Source: Synergistota bacterium (lineage in GTDB: Bacteria > Synergistota > Synergistia > Synergistales > Synergistaceae). Taken from it: 49,775 nucleotides of DNA. Of this stretch, positions 1 to 7,860 are shown piece after piece (position 1 is the stretch's first letter; every line of letters starts with the position of its first letter). The translations under genes and the position numbers were made by a program. The notes below the pieces were generated by a model that worked only from the letters and a program-made list of their open reading frames with translations, was not told where the DNA came from and made no database searches. The stretch covers positions 1 through 49,775 of the forward strand of contig JAEXGR010000040.1 of assembly GCA_023450745.1 (NCBI GenBank). Reading direction: 5' to 3'.

Positions 1-54
1 ACCATCGATGTCGGAGTCAAAGTCCGATGCCTTAGGCCGCTTGGCTACACCCCA
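1..54 (-). tRNA. tRNA-Gln(TTG), 3' part cut by window edge
   Basis: Read on the minus strand, the sequence starts TGGGGTG (acceptor 5' strand), has a D-arm with GCC/GGC stem, and an anticodon arm TCGGA-CTTTGAC-TCCGA, giving anticodon TTG for glutamine. The T-arm and the 3' acceptor strand lie beyond position 1. The partner enzyme glnS is also in this window. Assignment rests on the anticodon loop and the close match to the usual bacterial tRNA-Gln layout. Confidence 0.88.
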
Positions 55-69
55 TTATGTGCAACGGAC

Positions 70-99
70 ATTATAACGTTAAATTACGCAAATCCGCAA
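70..99 (-). promoter_or_regulatory. Promoter of tRNA-Gln
   Basis: A perfect minus-strand -10 (TATAAT, 75 to 70) lies about 15 bases upstream of the tRNA 5' end. A weak -35 (TTGCGG, 99 to 94) sits 18 bases further up. The -10 is convincing; the -35 is only a partial match. Confidence 0.5.
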
Positions 100-126
100 G
101 CCTAAAAAGCATTTTTTGTTTTACGG

Positions 127-155
127 TACACAAATCAAAAAATATGATTTATAAT
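127..155 (+). promoter_or_regulatory. Promoter of the PerR-like regulator
   Basis: The -35 is TACACA (127-132, four of six consensus bases), the spacer is 17 bases, and the -10 is a perfect TATAAT (150-155). The start codon is 44 bases downstream of the -10. It is overlapped by the operator-like site at 149-163. Confidence 0.55.
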
Positions 156-163
156 AATTGAAA
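149..163 (+). promoter_or_regulatory. PerR-box-like operator
   Basis: TTATAATAATTGAAA matches the Bacillus PerR box (TTATAATNATTATAA) at 12 of the 14 defined positions; the left half-site is perfect. It covers the -10 of the downstream Fur-family gene, so metal-bound repressor would block its own promoter. The AT-rich background raises the chance of an accidental match. Confidence 0.5.
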
Positions 164-198
164 TGATTTAAAAATAAACGTTTCGGAGGAATGGATAA

Positions 199-624
199 AT
201 GTGGACCGTAGATGATGGAATAGCAGTTCTCAGGGAAAGAGGCGCCAAGATAACGGCTCAGCGCATCGCGATTTTACAAAAACTGGAGGGCCGCACCGAC
301 CATCCATCCGCCGACACGCTTTACCGCGAGCTCTCCGCCGAGTATTCCACGATGTCCGTCGCCACTCTTTACAGCACCGCTCAGCTTCTCGCCGACGCCG
401 GACTTATAAAAATCCTCAGCATTGACGACAAGAGGGTCTACTTCGACCCGACGACCGCGACGCACGGTCATTTTCTCTGCCGCAAGTGCGGCAAACTCTT
501 CGACATTCCCGTGGACGAGAACGAAATCTTCAGGTCGGCCTCCTCGGTACGGGAAAATATCGCGCAGATAGAGCGCACGGAGATATTCTTCTACGGACTC
601 TGCACGGACTGCCTGAAGATATAG
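199..624 (+). CDS. Fur-family transcriptional regulator, PerR-like
   Basis: A 141-residue Fur-family metal-dependent repressor. The N-terminal winged helix includes ITAQR and MSVATLY, typical of the recognition region. The C-terminal dimerisation domain carries two CXXC pairs (CRKC and CTDC) for the structural zinc. Regulatory-site residues fit PerR rather than Fur: His in RTDHPSAD, Asp in YFDP, two His in THGH and an Asp-containing segment near VDENE. In PerR these bind iron or manganese, and iron-catalysed oxidation of the histidines senses peroxide. GGAGG lies nine bases before the ATG. A PerR-box-like site overlaps its promoter, suggesting autoregulation. The next gene begins 12 bases after the stop. 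Family assignment is firm; PerR subtype is inferred from residues recalled from B. subtilis PerR. Confidence 0.9.
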   Translation: MWTVDDGIAVLRERGAKITAQRIAILQKLEGRTDHPSADTLYRELSAEYSTMSVATLYSTAQLLADAGLIKILSIDDKRVYFDPTTATHGHFLCRKCGKLFDIPVDENEIFRSASSVRENIAQIERTEIFFYGLCTDCLKI

Positions 625-636
625 CGCCGCCGCGGT

Positions 637-1170
637 ATGGGTACGGTCATATCTTTTTGCGCGGGGGTATTTCTGCTCTACTGGCCTTATGTCTGGTGCT
701 GGCGCAGAAAAGAGAGTCCCGACGAATACGGCCTGCGCTGGGAGTTCCGCGCTGGGGATTTCATGCAGACACTTGCCGTGTCTGCATTTATATTGCTGGC
801 GCTCACCGTGGTCGCGATAAACTGGCCGTGGGAGGAGCTGCCGCGCCGGCGCGATTTCTGGACGGCGCTTGATTTGGCCGCGTCGGGACTCGCCGCCGCG
901 ATCATTGAGGAGACTTTCTTTCGCGGCTGGCTGCAGCCTGTGCTTGAACGGCGTGTTTCCCCTCTGGCGGCAATCGTGATAACGAATCTCGTCTTCGCGC
1001 CCATCCACCTGATCGTCGCTCCTTATTGGATCTCCCTCTGCACGTTTTTTCCGGGGCTCGTTATGGGGTGGCTCAAATACCGCTATAAAAATCTCTTTCC
1101 GCCGGCGCTCTTTCACTTCGTCGGCAACATTTGGGCGATCTGGTTCTTCCCTCTGCCGGTAAAGTTTTAG
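637..1170 (+). CDS. CPBP-family intramembrane glutamic-type protease
   Basis: A 177-residue polytopic membrane protein with the CPBP/Abi signature: EE at residues 91-92 followed by FFRG (EExxxR), then a conserved His in FAPIHL, and a final ALFHFVGN motif. These Glu and His residues form the catalytic site of Rce1/CPBP membrane proteases; bacterial members serve in bacteriocin self-immunity, peptide maturation or unknown roles. It starts 12 bases after the PerR-like stop with no good Shine-Dalgarno sequence, so it is probably translated by coupling within a two-gene operon. Shorter than many family members (200-300 residues), but all catalytic motifs are present. The substrate cannot be told from the sequence. 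Confidence 0.8.
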   Translation: MGTVISFCAGVFLLYWPYVWCWRRKESPDEYGLRWEFRAGDFMQTLAVSAFILLALTVVAINWPWEELPRRRDFWTALDLAASGLAAAIIEETFFRGWLQPVLERRVSPLAAIVITNLVFAPIHLIVAPYWISLCTFFPGLVMGWLKYRYKNLFPPALFHFVGNIWAIWFFPLPVKF

Positions 1171-1249
1171 GCGGCGCAGGCGTTTTTTCTGGCGGCCCTC
1201 TCTTGATACCGCCATGTTTTAATGATATATAAATTATGAGGTGATAACG

Positions 1250-2326
1250 ATGACATTTTACAAGAAGATGCTTTGTTTGGCGCTGCTGCTCTGCGCCTTG
1301 GCGGCGCTGCCGGGCGGCGCGCACGCCGCGGAAAAGAAATTGTTTGAAATAAAGATACCGCTGGAAATGGGCGCCGCGGTGACGGTGACGACGGCGGACG
1401 GCGTTGTGCGCACGGTGGGCGCGGTCAAGGCGCTGCCGACAAAAACTCGCTGGCCCAGCTATACGGCAAGCGCCTGGAGCGCCCCCGGAACCGTCTGCGC
1501 CTCGGCGGTGAACGCGATACACATGCTCGTCTCCGTCGAAAAGGACAGGGGGCGCACGATAAGCGTCATCCCGCAGGAGACGATCGCTCCCGCGGCGGGG
1601 GCCGGGGCCTCCGTCGTGATCTCTCCGCAGGCCGGCGAGAGTATATTTGGCGCCTGGGCGCCGCCCGCAGGCTCCGCCGTCTTTGTCCGCAAACCGGATA
1701 TGAGCCAGGCCCCGCTTGCGGCAGACAACCTGCCGAAAGCCGGAGATACGCTCGTCATCACTGCCAACTGGGACGACTCGCTGCCCTATATGGTAAATAT
1801 AGAGAACCGGCCCGGCGGGCGGGTCCTCGCCTGGAAACGCGGCGCCTATGAGCTGCTCGGGCGCGTTATCAAACCGCTGGGCGGCACGGGGCGTTTTGAG
1901 GGCACGCTTTTCCAGCGCACGGGGGCGATACGCGCGAACCACAGCGGCGTCATCGACGTCTCGACGACGCCGCGCGGCACAACGGGCGGCTTCCAGATCA
2001 TCCCCTGGGATCACGCGCTGAAATCAAAGGAGATGCAGAACGTCTGGAACATGACGCAATGGCTCGTCATCGGACCGGCGGACGGCCGTTCGATGTTGGG
2101 CGGCACGGCACCGCTGTTCAAAAAGGGGCTGGTATCGGGACCGGCCGCGGGGGAGGAGCTGTGGGACGTCTGGTCCACCTACGGAAGGAAATCCCTCGTG
2201 CTCGCCCGCTATGACAACGGCAGGTGGCGGCGTCTGAAAGAGGTCGCTGGACGCAGTGACAACGGCCTCAAGGGAATAACCGAACTGCGCATCTATTACC
2301 CCTTTACAGAAGAGATACAAAAGTAA
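1250..2326 (+). CDS. Exported protein of unknown function
   Basis: I do not recognise this 358-residue protein. It starts with a classical signal peptide: FYKK, a leucine/alanine-rich core, and an AHA-A cleavage site at about residues 25-27. The mature part is soluble, probably beta-rich, with many Gly/Ala/Thr and Trp residues and no transmembrane segment. A GTG nine bases upstream is in frame, but GAGGTG at 1238-1243 would be a ribosome-binding site with ideal spacing for the ATG at 1250, so I use the ATG. It is probably a single gene, closed by the bidirectional terminator at 2346-2376. Periplasmic or outer-surface location is inferred from the signal peptide only. Confidence 0.8.
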   Translation: MTFYKKMLCLALLLCALAALPGGAHAAEKKLFEIKIPLEMGAAVTVTTADGVVRTVGAVKALPTKTRWPSYTASAWSAPGTVCASAVNAIHMLVSVEKDRGRTISVIPQETIAPAAGAGASVVISPQAGESIFGAWAPPAGSAVFVRKPDMSQAPLAADNLPKAGDTLVITANWDDSLPYMVNIENRPGGRVLAWKRGAYELLGRVIKPLGGTGRFEGTLFQRTGAIRANHSGVIDVSTTPRGTTGGFQIIPWDHALKSKEMQNVWNMTQWLVIGPADGRSMLGGTAPLFKKGLVSGPAAGEELWDVWSTYGRKSLVLARYDNGRWRRLKEVAGRSDNGLKGITELRIYYPFTEEIQK

Positions 2327-2345
2327 AATAGCCTTGTCAGAAAGG

Positions 2346-2376
2346 AAAAAGGAGCGGGAAGGTCCCGCTCCTTTTT
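2346..2376. terminator. Bidirectional intrinsic terminator
   Basis: A perfect 10-bp stem (AGGAGCGGGA / TCCCGCTCCT, 2350-2359 with 2363-2372) and a three-base loop are flanked by A5 on the left and T5 on the right, so it can stop transcription from both sides. It lies between the convergent exported-protein gene and galU. Confidence 0.9.
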
Positions 2377-2399
2377 GTATGTCCTCTTTGTCCCCGCCG

Positions 2400-3287
2400 C
2401 TATGCGAGGCCGCTTTCTTTTACCGCCGCCAGCACGATCTCCCGGAGTTCCGGATCTTCAAGCGCCTTGACCACCGTCGCCTTTATCCATCCCTCTTTGA
2501 CCCCGCAGTCCAGGCGCTTCCCGCTGTAGAGCGCCGCGTAGACCGGCTCTTCGCTAAGAAGCGACGAGATGGCGTCGGTAAGCTGATATTCGCCGCCGGC
2601 GCCGCGTTTAAGATTTTTTAAGTGCGGGAAGATCGCCGGCGACAGCAGGTAACGTCCCATGATCGCGAGGTTCGACGGCGCGTCTTCGCGCTTGGGCTTC
2701 TCTACAAGACCCTTTACGCGGTAGACGCCCGGCTCCACCTCTTCGGCGTCGACGATGCCGTAACGCGACGTTTCGCTCTCCGCGACCTTTTCAACGCATA
2801 GGACCGTGGCGCGATATTTTTTTCTTACGGCCTCCAGCTGCGAGAGGACGGGCGGCTGGGCGATCATCACATCGTCGGGCAGCAGAAGCCCGAAGTATTC
2901 CCCTTCGCAGAATTTTTCGGCGCAGAGCACCGCGTGTCCAAGGCCGAGCGGTTTTTCCTGAAACGCGTAATGGAAATTCGCGAGACGATGAATATTTTGC
3001 ACCACGGCGGCCAACTCGTCCTTGCCGCGCTCGCGCAGCAGCGATACCAGTTCTTCCGATGGCTCAAAGTAACGGCGGATGCTCTCTTTGCCCTGCCCCG
3101 TCACAAAGACGACCTCGGTGCAGCCGGAGGCTACGGCTTCGTCTACCCCGTGGTGGATGAGCGGGCGGTCGACGAGCGGCATCATCTCTTTAGGAATATC
3201 CTTGGTCGCGGGCAGAAAACGCGTCCCCAGCCCCGCGACGGGAAATACGGCCCTGCGGACCGGCGCGTATTCCACAGATTTAAGCAT
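2400..3287 (-). CDS. galU: UTP--glucose-1-phosphate uridylyltransferase
   Basis: A 295-residue GalU: forms UDP-glucose from glucose 1-phosphate and UTP in the cytoplasm, feeding glycan and lipopolysaccharide synthesis. The N-terminal nucleotide-binding motif (FPVAGLGTRFLPATK) and the following EMMPLVDRPLI are diagnostic; VFVTGQGKESI and the LPDD metal-binding segment are also present. It overlaps the end of glmM by 8 bases and is the last gene of the cdaA-cdaR-glmM-galU operon, before the terminator at 2346-2376. The overlap suggests translational coupling with glmM, so two nucleotide-sugar precursors (for peptidoglycan and for UDP-glucose) are made together. Confidence 0.95.
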   Translation of the reverse strand: MLKSVEYAPVRRAVFPVAGLGTRFLPATKDIPKEMMPLVDRPLIHHGVDEAVASGCTEVVFVTGQGKESIRRYFEPSEELVSLLRERGKDELAAVVQNIHRLANFHYAFQEKPLGLGHAVLCAEKFCEGEYFGLLLPDDVMIAQPPVLSQLEAVRKKYRATVLCVEKVAESETSRYGIVDAEEVEPGVYRVKGLVEKPKREDAPSNLAIMGRYLLSPAIFPHLKNLKRGAGGEYQLTDAISSLLSEEPVYAALYSGKRLDCGVKEGWIKATVVKALEDPELREIVLAAVKESGLA

Positions 3288-4647
3288 GGTTGGCGATCTC
3301 CTTTTTTATCGCCGCCTCCATAATGTCAGCGGCGCTGTCCATAAGCCCGGCATCGCGCGATTCGGCAAAGACCCGGATAAGCGGCTCGGTCCCGGAAGGG
3401 CGCAGCAGCATCCGCCCTCTGCCGGACAACAGTTTTTCCGCCTCGGCGGCGGCGGCGGCCACCGAGGGGCTGTTCATCACCCGGTCTTTATCGACGACCT
3501 TGATATTGCGCAGCACCTGGGGATAACGTTCAAAACGGTCGGCCAGCGTCGAAATATCCTCGCCGAGTTCAGCCACGGCTTTCAGGAAGAGGATGCCGGA
3601 GCAAAGGCCGTCTCCGGTATTGGCGTACTCGAGGGCGATGATGTGGCCCGACTGTTCGCCGCCGATCCGCGCGCCCTCGCGCTTCATCGTATCGAGAACA
3701 TAGCGGTCGCCGACGGGACAGCGGAACACCTTGATCCCCTCTGCGGCGAGGAGGTCTTCCAACACCATATTCGACATCACCGTCGCCGTCACGCCCGCGC
3801 CGAGCGCGCCGCGCTTCGCGAGCCAGCGCCCGATGACCCAGAGCATGATATCTCCGTCCAGGGTGCGGCCCTGGCTGTCGCAGAGCAGGACGCGGTCCGT
3901 GTCTCCGTCGTACGCGATGCCGAGCGAGGCTTTCCGCTTTACGACCTCGGAGGCAAGCGAAGCGATATGAGTGACGCCGACCTCTTTGTTGATGTTGACG
4001 CCGTCGGGAAGGTTGCCCATAAAGGTCACGCCGCCGCGCCAGCCGGCGAAGAGCGGTTCGACAAAGGCGGAGGCGGCGCCGTTCGCCGCGTCTATCACGA
4101 TCGGGTAGGAGGTATCCTCTACCTCTTTGATGACCTCTTTCAGGAGCCCGGCGTACTGGCGACGGTACTCGGAGCCGTCGCTGACGCCGCCGATCTCTGA
4201 AGGCGCCGCGAAACGGAGCCCCTCTTCGCGGAGAAATATCGCCTCGATATCGGCCTCGTCGTCGTCGGTGAGTTTAAAGCCGTCTTTGTCGAGAAATTTT
4301 ATACCGTTGTATTCCGCGGGATTGTGGGAAGCGCTGATCACCGCTCCGCCGTCAAATCTGTTGCGCGCGGCGACGCTGCTGACCCCCGGCGTCGGTATCA
4401 CGCCAAGGTCGACGGCGCTGCCGCCCGCCGAGGCGATGCCGGACATCAGAGCCGACTGCAGCATTTCGCCAGAGCGCCGCGTATCCCGCCCCACCGCGAT
4501 CACCGGACGCCCCACGCCGAGGTCCTTTAAAAAGAGCGCGTAGGCGGCTCCCAGCCTCATCGCGGGCTCGGGTCTCATCATGCCGCTGTTTGCAATATCA
4601 CGGACGCCGTCCGTTCCAAAAAACCGTCTTTTTTTCCCCTCTGGCAT
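3280..4647 (-). CDS. glmM: Phosphoglucosamine mutase
   Basis: A 455-residue alpha-D-phosphohexomutase converting glucosamine 6-phosphate to glucosamine 1-phosphate for UDP-GlcNAc, peptidoglycan and lipopolysaccharide. It begins with RRFFGTDGVRDIAN, typical of GlmM. The phosphoserine loop SASHNP places the catalytic serine near residue 107; the Mg-binding loop DGDTDR and the sugar-binding GEQSGH follow; the C-terminal phosphate-binding RPSGTEPLIR is intact. It lies downstream of cdaA and cdaR, the arrangement known from Firmicutes, where GlmM binds and inhibits CdaA. A GAGAGGGG sequence lies about 12 bases before the ATG, a rather long spacing. Confidence 0.96.
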   Translation of the reverse strand: MPEGKKRRFFGTDGVRDIANSGMMRPEPAMRLGAAYALFLKDLGVGRPVIAVGRDTRRSGEMLQSALMSGIASAGGSAVDLGVIPTPGVSSVAARNRFDGGAVISASHNPAEYNGIKFLDKDGFKLTDDDEADIEAIFLREEGLRFAAPSEIGGVSDGSEYRRQYAGLLKEVIKEVEDTSYPIVIDAANGAASAFVEPLFAGWRGGVTFMGNLPDGVNINKEVGVTHIASLASEVVKRKASLGIAYDGDTDRVLLCDSQGRTLDGDIMLWVIGRWLAKRGALGAGVTATVMSNMVLEDLLAAEGIKVFRCPVGDRYVLDTMKREGARIGGEQSGHIIALEYANTGDGLCSGILFLKAVAELGEDISTLADRFERYPQVLRNIKVVDKDRVMNSPSVAAAAAEAEKLLSGRGRMLLRPSGTEPLIRVFAESRDAGLMDSAADIMEAAIKKEIANHA

Positions 4648-4703
4648 TTTACATAAAAACCCCTCTCCAAAAGTTGTCTGAAAACCTGAGCAAAACCATG
4701 GCG

Positions 4704-6032
4704 TTATTCGACAGACGTCACCAGTATCTGCTCCGGTTCGATCTGCACCACCTGAAAATCTTTTTTAAGGTTCTTTACCAGCACCGGCAGTTCCATCTGC
4801 TTTGAGACGATATTTGAGACGTCGATATAAAGCTCGCAGGGGGCGGCGGCGCCGCTCAGCGAATCGATCGCCAGCTGCGGCCCCTCGATCGTGAGGCTGA
4901 CGCTGTGCGGAGAGACCTTCCATTCCTTGCCGGGCTCGGCGCCCTCGACGATGAGCGGCACGTTGGTAAAGGTCTTGACGCCCATCTTCTTCGACAGACG
5001 GATCTCCACCCGCGCGCGATCCGTGCCCGTGATTTCGACGTCGGGATCGATCTCCGCCGGCTGCATCGGAATCATAAGCTGAATGTTCTGGTCAAGCCCG
5101 GAAATGTCGACCGGCGGCAGCACGAGCGACTGCATTTTCTTGACCGCCGTGCTCCGGCCGCGGATGGAGACGCTGTCAGGAATCACCTTTATCGACTCCA
5201 CCTGGAGCCCTTCCTGCGGCTGTCCGACGACGGACACCTTGACGGGAATCCGTTCTCCCACAATTTCATTTTCAAAAGAGACGACGGCGTTCGTCTCCGT
5301 CGGGGAGACGGAGAGCCTGCGGTTCTGCGCGGCGCCGGCGGCCTGCGTCTCCGCGGCGGTTTTGATGATGATCTGCGCCCTTATCTTGCCGTCGGCGTCG
5401 AGCTTATCAAGCGGCACCGCCGCCTCCAGCCCCTGCACGGCGAGCACGTCGTTTTCCGGGCCGCTGACCACGGCGCTGCCGGGGTCAAGCTTTACCGAGC
5501 TCACGACCATCCCCTCGGGAGCCGCGCCCTCCGTCTTTGGCGCGATAGTGAGAGTGCGTTCGACATGACGGTATATCTCCACCTCGGCGACCGAGGGCTG
5601 CCAGCTGCGAATCCGCGCGAAGGACGGCGCTTCGAGCCTGATCGGCAGGTTGTACTTTCCCGCCTGCAGGTTAGCCAGGTCCACTTCGGCGACGATGTCC
5701 GAAGGCTGCACGCTAGAGAGCATGTTTATCTTGCCGACAATTCGCAATTCGGCCTTCTTGGCCGGGGCGTAGATCGAGAAGCCCCGCGGAAGGTTTATGT
5801 ATTTGATATTGGCGCTCACGGTGCGCGCCGCGTCTGAATTTCCGTCGAGGGCGACGAAGGCCCACAGTACGACGGAGATAAAGATCGAGACGCCGACAAG
5901 AAATATCTTCGACTGAAAGACAGACTCGCCCTTGTAGTTCAGCTTCCCGCTCAGCCCCAAGAGGCGCGCGTTAAGAGCCTGTATTTTTTTTATTATATAG
6001 GCGTTTGCGAGCCTTTTTTTGTTATCAAACAT
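4704..6032 (-). CDS. cdaR: YbbR-domain protein, regulator of CdaA
   Basis: A 442-residue protein with one N-terminal membrane anchor (about residues 40-60, rich in I, F and V) followed by several repeated beta-rich YbbR domains of about 80-90 residues outside the membrane. CdaR partners the diadenylate cyclase CdaA and modulates its activity. An in-frame extension begins 75 bases further upstream inside cdaA, but the ATG at 6032, starting FDNKKRLAN, has GGGAGG about 8 bases before it and overlaps the cdaA stop by 8 bases, so I choose this start. It sits between cdaA and glmM, as in Firmicutes. Confidence 0.9.
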   Translation of the reverse strand: MFDNKKRLANAYIIKKIQALNARLLGLSGKLNYKGESVFQSKIFLVGVSIFISVVLWAFVALDGNSDAARTVSANIKYINLPRGFSIYAPAKKAELRIVGKINMLSSVQPSDIVAEVDLANLQAGKYNLPIRLEAPSFARIRSWQPSVAEVEIYRHVERTLTIAPKTEGAAPEGMVVSSVKLDPGSAVVSGPENDVLAVQGLEAAVPLDKLDADGKIRAQIIIKTAAETQAAGAAQNRRLSVSPTETNAVVSFENEIVGERIPVKVSVVGQPQEGLQVESIKVIPDSVSIRGRSTAVKKMQSLVLPPVDISGLDQNIQLMIPMQPAEIDPDVEITGTDRARVEIRLSKKMGVKTFTNVPLIVEGAEPGKEWKVSPHSVSLTIEGPQLAIDSLSGAAAPCELYIDVSNIVSKQMELPVLVKNLKKDFQVVQIEPEQILVTSVE

Positions 6033-6852
6033 TTTTATCGCCTCCCGCCCACTGCTGCTGGATCTCTTCCCGGAGGCGGTCCATAAAGTTGGTCTCCTTG
6101 CTCTCAAAGCTGAAATAGTGAGTGCAAATCCTCTTTAGCTGCGCCTCGCTGAGCGGCTTTGAGAAATGCCCCGCGACCGCAGCCGTTATCTCGCCGCGCT
6201 CCTCCGAGACGACCAGCGCGATGGCGTCGGACATCTCGGTAACGCCGAGCGCCGCGCGGTGGCGCGTGCCGTACCATCGGGAGATATCCGTCTTTTCCGT
6301 CAGCGGCAGGTAGCAGCCGGCGGCGACGATGCTCTGCTGGTCAATGACCACCGCTCCGTCGTGCAGCGGCGTGCCGGGCCAGAAGATAGAGATGAGAAGT
6401 TCCTCGGTGATATCGGCTTTGAGCATCACGGCGGTGCGCCAAACCTCTTTAAGGCTCGTATCGCGCTGGAGCACACACAACGCGCCAATACGCTGGGACT
6501 GGCAATAAGTCAGCGCCTTGGAGAGCTGTTCCGCGCGCAGGTCGATATCTTCCTCGTTGCGGCCCACCCTCCAGAGATGGCCTTTGCCGAGCTCCTCCAG
6601 CATATGGCGCAGTTCGGGCTGAAAAAGCACCGGCACGACGATGATGAAGGCGCCGAGCATTTTACCGATGATCCAGGAGAGGCTGCGAAGCTCAAGGATA
6701 TTGGCTACCGCCCCGATAAAACCGATGATGAGCACGCCGCGCAGAAGCTGCATCGCACGTGTGCCGACAAGCAACATGAGGACCCTGTAAATCAAAAAGG
6801 CGACTATCAGGATATCCAAAAAGTCCTGCCAACGCAGGTCAAAAAAAGCCAA
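6025..6852 (-). CDS. cdaA: Diadenylate cyclase (c-di-AMP synthase)
   Basis: A 275-residue membrane enzyme making cyclic di-AMP from two ATP. Three N-terminal transmembrane helices (to about residue 80) precede the DisA_N cyclase domain, with the catalytic DGA at 165-167 and GTRHRAA at 195-201. The start codon is TTG: the first in-frame ATG is at residue 26, inside the first helix, and no other start exists upstream, so TTG at 6850-6852, with GGGGTGG before it, fits the family's N-terminus. First gene of the operon with cdaR, glmM and galU; a -10 element lies at 6884-6889. c-di-AMP controls potassium, osmotic and envelope homeostasis in bacteria that have it. Confidence 0.95.
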   Translation of the reverse strand: MAFFDLRWQDFLDILIVAFLIYRVLMLLVGTRAMQLLRGVLIIGFIGAVANILELRSLSWIIGKMLGAFIIVVPVLFQPELRHMLEELGKGHLWRVGRNEEDIDLRAEQLSKALTYCQSQRIGALCVLQRDTSLKEVWRTAVMLKADITEELLISIFWPGTPLHDGAVVIDQQSIVAAGCYLPLTEKTDISRWYGTRHRAALGVTEMSDAIALVVSEERGEITAAVAGHFSKPLSEAQLKRICTHYFSFESKETNFMDRLREEIQQQWAGGDKNV

Positions 6853-6883
6853 GGGCCCACCCCTTTTCGTTTATCTGTGATAA

Positions 6884-6889
6884 ATTATA
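6884..6889 (-). promoter_or_regulatory. -10 element upstream of cdaA
   Basis: A perfect TATAAT on the minus strand, 32 bases before the TTG start of cdaA, in the nfo-cdaA gap. No convincing -35 is visible at 16-18 bases, so a factor-assisted promoter is possible. Confidence 0.4.
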
Positions 6890-7014
6890 GCGCAAAAGCC
6901 GCCATGCCGTCTCCATAATCAAGCAAGATAAGGGAGTTCCCGCGCTCTCGCCCTTTAGCGGCGATTTTACCCCCGGGCCTGTTCCGGCAGGCGGTCCCGC
7001 CGCCCGCCTTTCGT

Positions 7015-7860
7015 TTATTGTCCGCGGACCTTTCGCAGGAACGATAAATTTCCCGCATCCCCGACGCCCTCCTTCGGAGTCTCAAGAATGGTCGGGATAT
7101 CTTCAAAACGGTCGTCGTTCATCAGCAGCGCGAAAGGATGCAGGCCGATTTCCCCCTCTCCGAGGTGGGCGTGGCGGTCAAGGCGCGTTCCCTTGGCGGC
7201 CTTGCTGTCGTTGAGGTGCCAGCAGAGCACGCTGTCCGTTCCAATGTGTTTGTCGATCAGGGAGATGAACCGTTCGTAGGCCTCCGCGGAGCGCAGGTCG
7301 TAGCCGGCCGCGAAGACATGGCAGGTATCGACGCAGAAGGCGAGGCGCGGGTGCCAGCTCATCATATCGAGGATCTGTGAAAATTGGGCGAAGTCGGCGC
7401 CGATCACCGTCCCCTGCCCCGCCATCGTCTCCAGCAGCACGCGCACCTTGTAGTCCGGAGTTTCTTCAAAGAGCCATTGAAGCGAGGCGGCGATATTCCC
7501 CATCGCCTCCTCCGCGCCCGCCTCTTTCGCAAATCCCGGATGAAGCACGATGTCCGTTATCCCGAGCTGGTGGCATCTCTCCGCCTCTTCGCGGAGAGCG
7601 CGCCTGCTTTTGGCGAGCATCTCCGCGTCGGACGAGGCGATGTTTATCAGGTACGACGCGTGGGAGACGACCGTCTCCACGGACGACGCCTGCCAGGCAC
7701 GGTAAAAGTCCTCCGCCTCCTGCAACGAGACGGGCTTGCTCTGCCACTGACGCTGGCTCCGCGTAAATATCTGCATCGACTCGCAGCCGAGAGCGTCAGC
7801 GCGCGCGAAGGCCTTGTCCAGCCCCCCGGCGACAGAGACGTGAGTCCCTATACGGGCCAT
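7015..7860 (-). CDS. nfo: Deoxyribonuclease IV (AP endonuclease)
   Basis: A 281-residue endonuclease IV cutting 5' to abasic sites in base excision repair. It has the TIM-barrel zinc-ligand motifs in order: GTHVSVAGGL at the N-terminus, DIVLHPGF, LLETMAGQG, FCVDTCHVFAAGYD, and the HLNDSK plus DRHAHLGEG segment at the C-terminus. Length is normal. Its ATG overlaps the pyk stop (TGATG, one shared base), so it is the last gene of the run that includes dnaX, dnaE, mtrB and pyk. Its placement after dnaE fits co-expression of replication and repair functions. Confidence 0.95.
   Translation of the reverse strand: MARIGTHVSVAGGLDKAFARADALGCESMQIFTRSQRQWQSKPVSLQEAEDFYRAWQASSVETVVSHASYLINIASSDAEMLAKSRRALREEAERCHQLGITDIVLHPGFAKEAGAEEAMGNIAASLQWLFEETPDYKVRVLLETMAGQGTVIGADFAQFSQILDMMSWHPRLAFCVDTCHVFAAGYDLRSAEAYERFISLIDKHIGTDSVLCWHLNDSKAAKGTRLDRHAHLGEGEIGLHPFALLMNDDRFEDIPTILETPKEGVGDAGNLSFLRKVRGQ

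Noticed and set aside
274..1215. 313-codon open frame antisense to the PerR-like and CPBP genes
   Set aside because: Arg/Pro-rich product without any motif, lying across two well-supported genes; a shadow of GC-rich third codon positions.
3079..4200. 373-codon open frame antisense to galU and glmM
   Set aside because: Covers two enzymes with clear motifs; its own translation has no recognisable features.
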